Origin: Impatiens glandulifera
Lineage: Eukaryota; Streptophyta; Magnoliopsida; Ericales; Balsaminaceae
Length of the DNA stretch: 64,000 nt
Assembly: GCF_907164915.1 (NCBI RefSeq)
Contig: NC_061868.1
Coordinates: 46,995,689-47,059,688, forward strand
Direction of reading: 5' to 3'
In this document: one piece after another, positions 47,525 to 58,795 of the stretch
Numbering within the stretch: the first letter of the stretch is position 1
How the letters are laid out: each line of letters begins with the position of its first letter
Made by a program: the position numbers and the translations under genes
The notes under the pieces: generated by a model
Seen by the model: only the letters and a program-made list of their open reading frames with translations
The model's database searches: none
What the model was told of the DNA's origin: nothing

Positions 47525-48156
47525 CTTCAAGCTGTTCTTCGGTAATCTGCTGAAATTGAGGATCATGGACAAAGAAGAAGAAGAAGAAGAAGAGCAGGTG
47601 AATTTATAATTGAGTTGTACGTTTGAAGGAAAATGCGAATAGAATAAAGAAACCATGTCAACGAAGAAGATAGGAAATTACGTAATCGTAACCAAATGAA
47701 GAAGAAGAAGGTGACGACGATTATGATTGATTAAGAAATCGATACTCTTTCTTTACTCTCTTTCCTTTCGCTTTCTCTCACTTGGATTTTTCTTTCTCTC
47801 ACCTACTTTCATTTTTTTTTTTACCTGCTGCAGGGCACCGTTTGTTTTACAAGGCCAAGGCGCCGTCGTCCACCGCCCATTAATAGGATATAGGGTCCTA
47901 TATCGCAGCCTCGTCCGATTGCTTCCAAACGTGTCCTTAATTGGATTGATTTTATAAAATTATAAGTGGTTAAGAATTGAGGCCTTTATTAGCCAGCTTG
48001 TTCATCAATGCTCATCAATGTGTTTTTTTTTAACAAATAAATATATAAGAAACAGTTTTGTTTTTTAAAATAATTTATTTTCTTTAAAATACCAACAATT
48101 ATTATACCTACACTTCAATTTAAAATATAATAAAACATAAAATATTTTATCACTTA
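47525..48156. other. Hydrolase promoter region and spacer
   Basis: GAA-rich leader (about 47570-47720) of the minus-strand hydrolase gene, then spacer. No gene recognised. Confidence 0.5.
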
Positions 48157-48421
48157 GGCCTGGTTCTCTTTGGGTTTTTTAAAAAACCTATCCCAAAACA
48201 ATTTTCCAATCAATCACTTCTCAACAATCACATCACTCATTTCATTAACCAAAATACTAAAATACCCTCTATTTTAAATTATTATTTTTTATTTTATTCA
48301 TATATATCAATACCCTTTAAATATTTTTACCAAAAATAATCATCACTTCCTCAAAATCATCACCAATCATTACTTTTTTCCCTCTATAGGTTTTTTCAAA
48401 AACCCCAATCCGAACAAGGCC
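48157..48421. mobile_element. Tourist-like MITE
   Basis: 265 bp. Left end GGCCTGGTTCTCTTTGGGTT pairs with the reverse complement of the right end, GGCCTTGTTCGGATTGGGGT; both continue through an AAAAAACCTA motif. TTA flanks each side (48154-48156, 48422-48424). The interior words (CAATCACTTCTCAACAATCA, TTAACCAAAATACTAAAATA) recur in decayed form elsewhere in the window. Confidence 0.9.
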
Positions 48422-49211
48422 TTAAATTAGATTTATTATAATACAAATATAAATTTAGATTTTAAATAAATAAATAATTTAATTTAATATATTATAACTT
48501 AATTAGTTTAACTGATAGCAAAGGAAAAGATCCCACTTTTAAAATTAAAAGTTTTCGATTTGAGTTATTACCTTTATATAATAAACTTGAATATTGAGTT
48601 CGTGTAAAATAGTTAAATTGTACAAAATTAATGTGATGATAGTGACTATGTTGAATTGTTAATAGCTACTATGGACCAGTGTAAACCTCTTTCAAGAGAA
48701 TAAATTATTTGTAAAATATTTTCATGTATTTAATATAAAATAGTATCTTTTAAGTCTGAGCAAATTTAATTCAAGTCACAAATCAAGAGAATTTTCTATT
48801 GTAAAATATAAACATATTTTTTTCTTAAATCGACCATATAATAATTAAATTTAACTTGTATATAATTCAAAGTGTCAATTATCAAACAAAAATTGATCCA
48901 AATTTTTTCATTTTTTGAAAAAATTAAAATCAAAGAAAAAAACATTTTTTCAAAACAATATTAATAATAAAAATCTATATAGCATTTATCTAAAAATTTG
49001 TTTCAAAATATATTTTTTACTTTAAAAAAATTAATAAATTCAATCAAATTTTCTTATCACATAAAAATTATATTAAATTGTTTTTTATTTTAACAAATTT
49101 TAAAAATAATTATAAATTTAATTATGGCAAAATAAGATTTTCTAAAAACACTCCCTATTTTATTTTTGTACGGGTGAAATCATTCAACTGGTGGTTACAA
49201 CCTCAACTTCA
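48422..49211. other. AT-rich spacer
   Basis: No gene, repeat boundary or RNA gene recognised. Confidence 0.5.
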
Positions 49212-49220
49212 ACCACCACC

Positions 49221-50598
49221 CGGGACGAATTTAGCCTAGGGCCGAGGCAGGCTTAAGCCCTCCTGAAAAAAAAAAAATACTCCTTAATCTTTAATTTGTT
49301 TTAAAATGAAAAATATACTTAATATAATATAATATATATATATAATAAAATAAAATATAACATTTCTATGTATATATATACCTTAATCTTTTTTTTGATT
49401 ATAATATAAGATAATATACTATTCTAATAAAAAAAAAAAATTGAATAAATAAAAGAAATATTATATTGAATTAATATAATATAATAAAAGAAATATTATA
49501 AGGAAATTAATATAATATAATAATGATATAATATAATATAATATACTAATGATATTATCACAATTTGTATAGTATTATAATAATATCTTACATATATTTT
49601 ATCTTATATTTTAACACTTTTCATATATCTTCTTTATCTTAGATTTTATTCTACTAATTCTCTATTCTCTAATTATTTCATCAAAATTCTCATATTTTTT
49701 TTTTTAAATTTCAGAATAGGTAAAAAAAATTTCTTTTTAATTGTATTCTTTTAATTCTCTTCATAATTTTCATGTTCTTAATTGATATAATCGTTAATTT
49801 AATTATGTATATAAAATTATAACTATTTTATGTATGTTTGATAATGCAGAATTTGGAGAACTTATCAGGTTATAATTATTTAATTTTTTCTTACACTTTT
49901 TCATCATCATACTTTAATTTTTCGATTGAATGTTACTTAAGTTTTTTTTAATGTTTTTTCAACCTTATATTCAATTGTTCAATAAAATATACTTATTTAT
50001 GTATATAAAAAATAGAACACCAATATGCTGCAAAAAAAATAGAAAGACATTGATATCTTAATTTTTTAAAAAAGATAGATCGCCAAATTAGTAAAGGTTC
50101 TCCAACTACATCTACGGTCTCTACAATCCAAAATTCATCTCCTAGTAAATCTTTAAACCCAAAAAAATCATCGACTCATTTAATAGTCATGATATTTGTA
50201 AGTTTGCAATGAAATTTTACCTTGAAGATTTTACCGATCAAAATATTATTAACTTTGAAATGTGAATTGGTACATCATAAACTTGATGTGATGTCAAATT
50301 TGAAGGTTTTTACACTTGTTGAGTTGTATTAACAATTGACCGAGAGTGGGTGATCACAAGTTGATGTTATGTTGACTAAATTGATTATTGTTTTAACATT
50401 GCATGTTTTTACCACTATTATTGAGCGAACATTTTCAACAAATGAAGAATGTGAAGACGGAACTTCGCAATAAAATGAATATGATTTTCTTACTCAACTT
50501 ATTTAAACATTTTAATATTTTTAATATATATATATATATATATAATTTATTAAATTAAACTCTAGCCCACCTAACTTAAAATCCTGAATCCGTCCCCG
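49221..50598 (+). mobile_element. Internally deleted hAT transposon
   Basis: Ends CGGGACGAATTTAG (left) and, reverse-complemented, CGGGGACGGATTCAGG (right) are imperfect inverted repeats. The word ACCACCACC stands directly outside both ends (49212-49220 and 50599-50607), fitting the 8-bp target duplication of hAT elements, extended by a chance base. The interior is AT-rich with two decayed transposase pieces. Confidence 0.85.
50020..50520 (+). pseudogene. hAT transposase remnant (ZMYM1/TTF-type)
   Basis: Two fragments remain. The first (about 50020-50160) resembles the Lys/Ser-rich N-terminal head of these transposases. The second (about 50300-50510) reads, with stops and at least one single-base insertion near 50440, as a C-terminal hAT dimerisation segment: TTIIERTFST then MKNVKTELRNKMN. 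The catalytic middle is missing, so it cannot make a working transposase. Confidence 0.75.
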
Positions 50599-50607
50599 AC
50601 CACCACC

Positions 50608-52259
50608 TTTAAAAACATAAATGGATGTTATGCATTAGTATTCAACTGTAACGACTTCTTTTATGGGTTTTATACAAAAATTTCCATTAAATAACAAATG
50701 TGACAAAGTTGTGTCTACACTTTCGAAGCCTAACAATAACTACGGTTGTTTAACTTTATCCTCAAACTTCTTTTTAGACTCTAAGTGTTGCCATAATGAT
50801 TTAAGTATCGTTTTAATATTATATTACAATGTTTGTACTTGTATTTATCATTACATTTTATGTCTTCAATTTCAATTATATTTGACTATACTTATATCTT
50901 TTATGTCTCTTAGGTATATGTAATAAATTATCATTCTCTATTAAGTAACCTATTTAAATAATTGGGATCTCATTTGAATCTAAAGAAACTTGAACATTAA
51001 CAGAATTTGCTGCAAAACTATAATCAACCCTACTTAAAACAAGAACATGATATACTAGTGAAAATATAAACATATTCTAAAAACAATTATACATATATAT
51101 ATGGTATTTTTGACAAACAAAATTTAAATCTAGCACTAAAATACCTAGATTGAAATCAACAATATCTAAAATAAAAAGGGAAAATAATGAACATGGTATC
51201 ATAATGAATATATATAAATATATGCTAAAACATTTATGATGAAAAAGAACATGATATGATAATAAATATATACTAAAAATAGAAGAAAAAAAATTACCAT
51301 GTGAAGTGAAAACCAACTAAGATGATAACAAGATAACAAAGGTAAGGAGGGGGAGAGTGGGGAATAGTGTTAGAGTTTATTTATTTATTATTGATCTCCA
51401 ATGGTTAAGTTTGGTGTGTTTTATACTCTTGTTTTATATTATTTATTATTACTTGTTTTGAAACAATTATCAATTAAAAAAAAGTTAGAAAAAGAATAAT
51501 AGAAAAGAGAAAAAAAAGAGAAAACATTAAAAATAATATGAAAATAAAGAAATGTATGGTGGGACTGAGGATTAGGGTTAAAGCAAGGAATATGAAAACT
51601 AGGAAAAAAGCCACAAGAAAAACAATGTTTACAAAGAGGAGGGGATCAAGATTAGAGAATAGGTAGGCAGCTTATGTTTTAATTTTAGGGTTTGAAATAT
51701 AAGTTCACGAAAGCTAGATTCGATAATTTCGAACTCGAATCAAATATATATCACTGAGTAACCCATTCATTTGCATTTCTACCTACAATTATGATATTCA
51801 CTTTAATTAAAATAATTTTAACCAAAAATTAAATCTTACATTTAGTCTTATAAATAACATTTAAAAATTAAATCTTACATTTAGTCTTATAAATAACATT
51901 TAACTATCAAAGTATATGTATTAATAAATAAATAATTAATTAAAAAAAATGGAACAACTTGGATGAATCCATAAACTAAGAATCCCTTCTTATTATACCC
52001 TAACACAAAAATACTTATTTTCAGCCTTAATGAGATTCTGTGTTTGAGTTCATTAGACGACAAATTATGCGTCTAATTAAATTGTTAAGTGTATTTGTAG
52101 ACATAATTAATCCATTGTTACATTTTTTTTTTAAAACAAATATGATAGTAGGAATGTTTTATACCAATAATGACTCTATAAATTGCAAGAAATTAAAAAT
52201 TAAGTTGAAAGAGAGTTACAAATAAGCCCCAAGACCTGGTGAGTGCTGAGATAAAGGCT
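50608..52259. other. AT-rich spacer
   Basis: No gene recognised. A 38-bp direct duplication (AAATTAAATCTTACATTTAG unit) lies at about 51825-51903. Confidence 0.5.
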
Positions 52260-52518
52260 AAAGCCCTAGCGAGTTCGATCTCGTTTTGGGAACCAGACAA
52301 TCAAAGATTTATAGATTTTGATAGCATTTTCGGCTGAAATGGAATTGAAATCGGAATCTTATACATTTCAGTTTGGATGGTGCTGGACTGTTTGCGATGG
52401 GAGTTGTTAAACCCTTTGTTCCCTCTTTCTCTCTCTCTTTCTCCCTCCCCTAAAGCCAGTTTTTCTCACATATAACCACAGATATAGATACATTAATGAG
52501 ATGGATTGTTAGTGCAGG

Positions 52519-52560
52519 ATGAACAAAGGCGACGATGTTGATTGGTGTTCTATGCAATGA
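52519..52560 (+). promoter_or_regulatory. Upstream ORF 1 in the EMF1 leader
   Basis: ATG to TGA, 13 codons, in the probable 5' leader. Whether it is in the mature transcript depends on the leader splicing; an AG acceptor-like site (GTGCAG) lies just upstream. Confidence 0.4.
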
Positions 52561-52577
52561 TTCTTTGTTATTTCGGC

Positions 52578-52610
52578 ATGGAAAGCTTTTATAATGTTGG
52601 GCGGAAGTGA
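52578..52610 (+). promoter_or_regulatory. Upstream ORF 2 overlapping the EMF1 start codon
   Basis: ATG to TGA, 10 codons, in another frame. It begins 16 nt before and ends 14 nt after the A of the main ATG at 52594, so ribosomes starting here would pass the main start. Confidence 0.45.
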
Positions 52611-55600
52611 TTCAGGAACAGTTCATTCTACTCCCATGTCCAAGTCACCCGAATCATTAGTCAGGATTGATGCTATATCTATAGACCTTACCGGTTCTAT
52701 GGATAAGTGCGACGCCCCTGTGAAATGCACTCATTTCTCGATACGGTAAGCCTCTTATTATTAAAGGGTTTTGATTTCAATCGTTTTTTACAAGCTTAGT
52801 TAGCTTTCAGTAGAAAATAAATGTTCTTCCTGTATAATTTAGCATATAGTGTAGATTGCTATAGTTTTAGCTTTTGTCAAAGTCCTATTATTTTGATTCA
52901 ATAAGTCTCATGTTGTTTAGACAGTGATTAACATACATATTTCTGGTTTTCTTTATGAAAATTCTCTATTTATGACCCAGAGGATATGTTGCTGAAATGC
53001 GGAAAAAGGATGTCAAGACTTGTTTTCCATTTCCCGTGGATTGTAATCATGATAAGCTGAACGAGTTGGCAAACAAAATCCTTCCTCCATTACATGCTCC
53101 CAAGTTCAGGTGGTGGCGCTGCCAAAACTGTTTGCAAGGGATCGGTGCAAAGGGTACTGCAGAAGAGACTGGATTGGTTGCTGAATGTTGCAAAAGAGGA
53201 TACGTGATCAGTAATTCTAATGTAGATGGTTCTACCGCAGTTAAGAAAAATGTTTCGCAGATTGGTAAGTCGGAAAGAAGTAAAGCTGATGTCAGTGCTT
53301 CTGAGAAGGTTAATGGCCTCCAAAATCACATATTTTTGCCTAGTCTTACCAAGCAAAAGAAGCATGCTGTTGAATCTGCCACGACTATGGGTATACATCA
53401 TTCCTATCTATGTTAACGTCTAGTATTTCCTAAACATTTTCACAGATTTACTGAAATTATTTATGTTTTGACTATAATTCTCTTATGCTTACTATAGCTA
53501 CATTTTCCATACTCATTATTTACAAGTTGCAATTATATTATTGTTGTTTCAGTTTATGGAACTTCCTTCAAAGGGGCAAAATCTGGTAGCTTGATTGAAT
53601 TTTGTGAGCCAAGCCACAGAAATCGTGACACTGGTGATGGTAGGATCCCCGAATTCTTGCAATCCAGTTCTCCTGTAATTTGTCAGACAGGAAATCTTAA
53701 CTTTGCCAAAAGTAAGCAGTTATGTGATCCAGTAAATCATCAGGCACATGAAATAGATGGTGTGACTAATGAGGGTTCTGATATTTGGAGGGGAAGGGTA
53801 ACTGGTATTCCTGCTGGAGTGATGGAAGAGCTTGATAATTCATCATCTGAAACTAATGCAGTCTTAGAAGGAACTAAAAAAAGGTATGGTCCGAATCATG
53901 ATAGTTCAAACGTCTCTAAACGTCAAAGGGCTCGAAAAGTGAGGCTTTTGACTGAATTGCTGGGTTCAAAAGAGAATGAAGAAGATGGTCAAAAAGCAAG
54001 AAATGTATCTTGTAGATTGTTGGCGGATGCATCTGTAGCAACAGGTTCAGTTCCCACAACACAACATAAAGTTACTTCAGATGGACATCCTAATAAAGTT
54101 TTGGGCAATCCTAAAGGAAAAAGGAAAATGCCTAAAGAGAAAGATCGAAAAACCATAGAGTTGACAGACAAAGTTACTAAAAAGGTCAGAGTATCCAAAG
54201 AAGATGCCGAAAGTCTTACAATGAGCATTGAAAATGAAACAACTGAATCTGTTTCCGAAGGAGATGATTCTGCCGGTGCCAGCATGCAACCTACTGTGAA
54301 TCACCTGTTTACACAGCATAAAAGTTATAGATCTCCTATTCTAAGTAAAAAGAACATAAAGCCACCTCAGCTTGATGATTCGGTTTCCTCGATGTCTTAT
54401 AGTAAACAGGTTATAGACAAATGTTATCAAGGGAAATCAAGAGATTCAGAGAGATACCATGTCGATTCTCTTAGTGGTTTTTCCAAATTAGCAAATGATG
54501 CTCCAACGTGTTCCAACAGAAAGCCATATGTAACTAAGAAGAAAAATAAACTGCAACAAGCTGGATCTGGCCAGGTTTTCTCAGTGCTGGAGAGAAATTG
54601 CAATTTTTTAGATGGTCCGGATGTGAGACAAGGTATCAAGGTCTTGGGAAATGTTCCTAAACCATTAAAGCTTCAGTCTTCTAATGATTTGACAATGAGA
54701 AGACATCTAGGCATTCCTCCTGAAAACTGTATGACTAGGAAACAGCAAGATGGATGTTTTACTGTTCAAAGCAGAGATGGTGGGGATAATCTTTTGCCTC
54801 GGCCTTCAAGAGAAGATCAGAGAGGCAAAAGTGCTATGTATATTGGAGAGTCAAGTGTTTCAAGTAAATCTATAGTGGAATCCAGGAAACAATTACTTTG
54901 TGAGCTCAATGAGCAATCTGCGAAAAATACAAGATTCCATCTTCATGAGATGCAAAATTCTGTAGCTCATGCTGATATTGGTGGCCCGCCTCAACATTTA
55001 TATTTGGTAAGAGCTTCTTATCGTAGATGCTACTATTGAGTCTCATAATTTATTAAGAACTGTTATGCATGACACATTCTGGCAAGCGAAGACCCATAAT
55101 GAACTTTCAACAACTTTAAACTTAGTTTTGTTATAAATGAACTTAGAATTTGTGCAATAAATTGAAACTAACCCTTAATTTTAACAATAAAATATAAATC
55201 AACCTTTTTAACGGTTTGAAACTAATTCCTTTAACTTTCTTTTGAATGACCAGATTTTCCATCGTTAATGTTAGGAAGACCAATGGAAGTTTACTTTGTT
55301 AATAAAAGTTTATTTTGAAAACTCAATGATTATTTTGAAGTGAAATTGAGTTTAGAATTCAAAATTTATATCTTGCGCAAGTTCATGGTTCAGTTTGGGT
55401 TTTTGGCTCGAGTTTGACATTGGTTCAATGATAGTTCCCTTCAAATGTTTTTCAATTATCACCCATTCGACATCTTATATGTTTCTCTTTTCAAAATTTT
55501 GTTTCATTTTTTCCTGCTTTTTTTTTTTTAATTAAAGGAGAACTAACATGACACCCCACAGTCATGGTTCCCCGCTTAAACTCAAAGACCCGTGACTTTT

Positions 55601-57705
55601 TAGTCTCATAAGCCGACTCTTACCACTGGGCTACTTTGGTGGGATGGATATTTTTTTTCCTGTTTTTTCTTCTTTGCTTTTTAGATCAAAGAGTTGAATA
55701 GTTTCCAAAATTTTCTCTGACTATTCATATTCTTATATATTTTTCCGGGTTGAGGAGTATGTGGATACAAATACATGAAACTTTTGTAGTCGAATTCTTT
55801 TAATTTAGTTTCATAGATTCATGTAGCACTTCTTGTGCTTTGGGTCTACGTGAGATCTAATTTGCTGATTCTTCTTTTGTAGTTTGTTGGATTTCAATGT
55901 TATGCTTTGGTTCTTGAATCTATTTCCGTTAGAATATTAAAGTGAAATTATTTGGTGTTCTTAGCAGGGAAATAAAAAGTTAACTCGAGCTCACCTACAG
56001 TTCATACTAATAATTGAAACAATTATAAGACTCCTAATCTGAGATCAAAAGACAAATCATCTGACCCATACTTCCAATATCGTTCCGAGGATCCGTGTTT
56101 CATACATTAACCATTTTTCTTGATTTGGTTACCACCTAAATTAGATATTGGTGGGATTTAGATAGTTGTTTTTAGGTGTAGCACCGCCACTTTCTAGAGG
56201 TATGAATGAAGATCATCATAGCTCAATTAGCCTGCATTAAATTGTTGATTTTTCTAATTATTGGAATTCGGGTTTTCTTCTTGCTTTAATGGCTCTACAC
56301 CTTTTGCATTTTTTTGTTGTTAAATAACATGTTTACAATGATCTTGCAGGACTTTTCTGGTCCTAGAGTACACGAGGAATCCACCAGAAAGATGCAGGAA
56401 CAAGGAAACGATGACATTCCCATGGAGATAGTTGAGCTTCTCGCAAGAAAACAGTATGAAAGGCGTTGTCATGAGGCCGAAAGAAACCACGTGTTGACAG
56501 AGAGAATGAATCACATGAGAAATTCAGAACAAATGTATTATCCCAGAGCACATATCAATGGAGGGTTGGAATCTTCACAAGAGGATAATAACAATCCCTT
56601 AATGGTAAAACCTCCTCCATATGGAATGGACCAAAACATGAGTAGACTTGTTCAACAAAATGATAATAACAGTCTCTATGAGCAGCAAAATAGGAGCTTG
56701 TTAAATCCAAGGCAAATGAATGGAAACATGGAGTTTTCTGTTTACGGTGGTTCTTCATCAAAAGCCAAAGAGAAGATATCTGATCCCCGATCAGTTGTAA
56801 AATGGAGTGGTGATATGTCTAGTTTGGAATCTCACTACCAACACCATAACGGTAATTGGCCCAATCCAAACTGTCTGCCTTCCGGTTACAGAATACCCCA
56901 AAAATATCCAACTCAGTCGGACAATTTTGATCGTAAAGGAAAAAAGGCTCGAAATCTAGACCTGAATTTCTCAAACCTAGAACCCCAGATAATGGATTTC
57001 CATTATCAATCCTTCAGAAACACATCATCGGCCATTGATCTGAACAAAAACGCAGGAGGCTCTCTAGATCTACATGCAAACGAAACCATACCTGCCATGC
57101 AATTACTCAGCCTCATGGATGCAAGAACAAGGTCAAGCATGGATCATCATCAAAAGTCCAACCTTCAATCTCGACCGTTGTTTCCTTGCAATCTGCATCC
57201 GGCCGCGCACGATCATCTGTTCCCGTACGATCACGATCCTGTATGTCCTGGGAAATTTTGCGCTTGCTCCTCTAATGCTGCCATTCTTCAAAATGGCGGG
57301 TCTCAAAGGGGGGGAAATCATTATAGCGGTCAAGTTTCATTTGGCTCTCAAGAACGTCGCAACCCTAAGCCGCCACTCTTATCTGTAAATCCTGTTCGGG
57401 CCAAGCTGAAAGGACCTGTAGTGGATTCAGATATTATGACATCATCATTGCCAATACAGCACCATACTAATTTAGATGATCACAACACAAGTTCTTCTAT
57501 TCCGCGTATTAGAAGTAACTACGAAAATCGTAACCTCTGCACTGTTAATCGCAACCCTGCCGACTTCACTTCACCAGGACCGGGAAATATGTATATGATA
57601 AGTGGCAAGGATCTCAAAATAGGACACAACAACAACAACAAGAAGCCACAAAGGGTGCCGAAAACGATCTACTACTCAAAAGAACACTCTCATCACCAAA
57701 GGTAA
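52594..57705 (+). CDS. EMF1: EMBRYONIC FLOWER 1-like Polycomb protein
   Basis: Exons 52594-52745, 52981-53390, 53553-55006 and 56350-57705 give 3,372 nt, 1,123 aa, close to Arabidopsis EMF1 (about 1,100 aa). Recognisable blocks are the N-terminal IDAISIDLTG and CTHFSIRGYVAEMRKKD, PKFRWWRCQNCLQGI, the hallmark RKVRLLTELLGSKEN (in exon 3), DIPMEIVELLARKQYERR at the start of exon 4, AMQLLSLMDARTRSS, and CTVNRNPADFTSPGPGN near the end. Most of the protein is basic and low-complexity with nuclear-signal-like Lys/Arg clusters. EMF1 works with PRC2 and PRC1-like components to keep H3K27me3 and silence floral genes. An alternative start is the in-frame ATG at 52636, which aligns better with the short N-terminus I remember for EMF1. 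Intron 3 is about 1.3 kb. Confidence 0.93.
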
Positions 57706-58795
57706 CTAACTCTTTTCTAAACAAACTGACATGATTGCATTTTGGGTCTTATTATTATGTTAAAATTTTGAGCAGCTAAATGAGCCATACAAAGACAGAC
57801 AGACAGAAGAACTCACAACCAACAGAATACAGCTCCAAATTCATGAACCATTGCTCAGAAAATTGAAAGCAGCAGCCTTTGTGTCTGAAAATTTTAGCTG
57901 TATATATATTTCATATATGCTTGTGTGATTTCATATATGTTTTTCATCCAGACTCTGGAATGAGCTGAAAGAAATAAAGGGAGTTGAAAGTTACAAGATA
58001 ATTTAAGATTGAATTAATTAATTAATGAATGAATGGTGTTATGTAATCATAGATAGAGATCTTTGGAGGCAACTTAATTCCTTATATAAAAATAAATTAA
58101 ACTCTTTTGGATTTTCATTTTATGAGTCATTTTTATGTGTAATCAATCTATAATCTTTATAGATCATTTTATCCATCTAAATTTATTACTTATTCAATTT
58201 GTTTTGATTCCATAAATATATGACTATTGTTTTAGAAAGTTATCATGATCTCATGTTTAAGGTTTTTATTTCAATTTAAGTTCTAAATTATGTTTATATT
58301 TCATGATAATTCAAATGTCATGAGTTCGATTTCTTCAAGAAACAAATTAAGCTAGTTCTCGTAATTAATAATAATAAAAAATTATATTAATAATAATAAA
58401 TAAATAAATTGTGAGGAAATTGATGTTTGAAAAATGCCAAAAATATGAATGGAGTAAAATGAGAAAAAAACAAGAGGGTCTGTGTACTATTGCCTCCTCC
58501 ATTATCATGTCTATCCATGGTGGGGTGCTGTCAGTTATCACTGCTCTGCGCACTTTCAATGACAAATTTTGTATTTTTCCCTTATTTTTTTTTATATATA
58601 ATGAAACTAATTATTTATTTCTAATATAAAAAGAAAAGAAATTTTAAATAAATAATAAATAAAATAAAAATACAAGCACCCAACAGTTGGCGTACTGTAG
58701 TTATTACTACTGTTGACCAAACCACTTTTGACTAAACAAAACATACATGAAAATGACACAACCATGTCCGTTGAATCACAGCCGTTGATTCATTT
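57706..58795. other. EMF1 3' flank and spacer
   Basis: 3' UTR of EMF1 to about 58090; AT-rich spacer before the convergent armadillo gene. No other gene recognised. Confidence 0.5.

Noticed and set aside
47727..47957. 76-aa plus-strand ORF upstream of the hydrolase
   Set aside because: Hydrophobic/aromatic product of a CT-rich promoter stretch, without motif or context.
55541..55645. Possible tRNA-like sequence in EMF1 intron 3
   Set aside because: Could not be folded into a cloverleaf; no A- or B-box in proper spacing.
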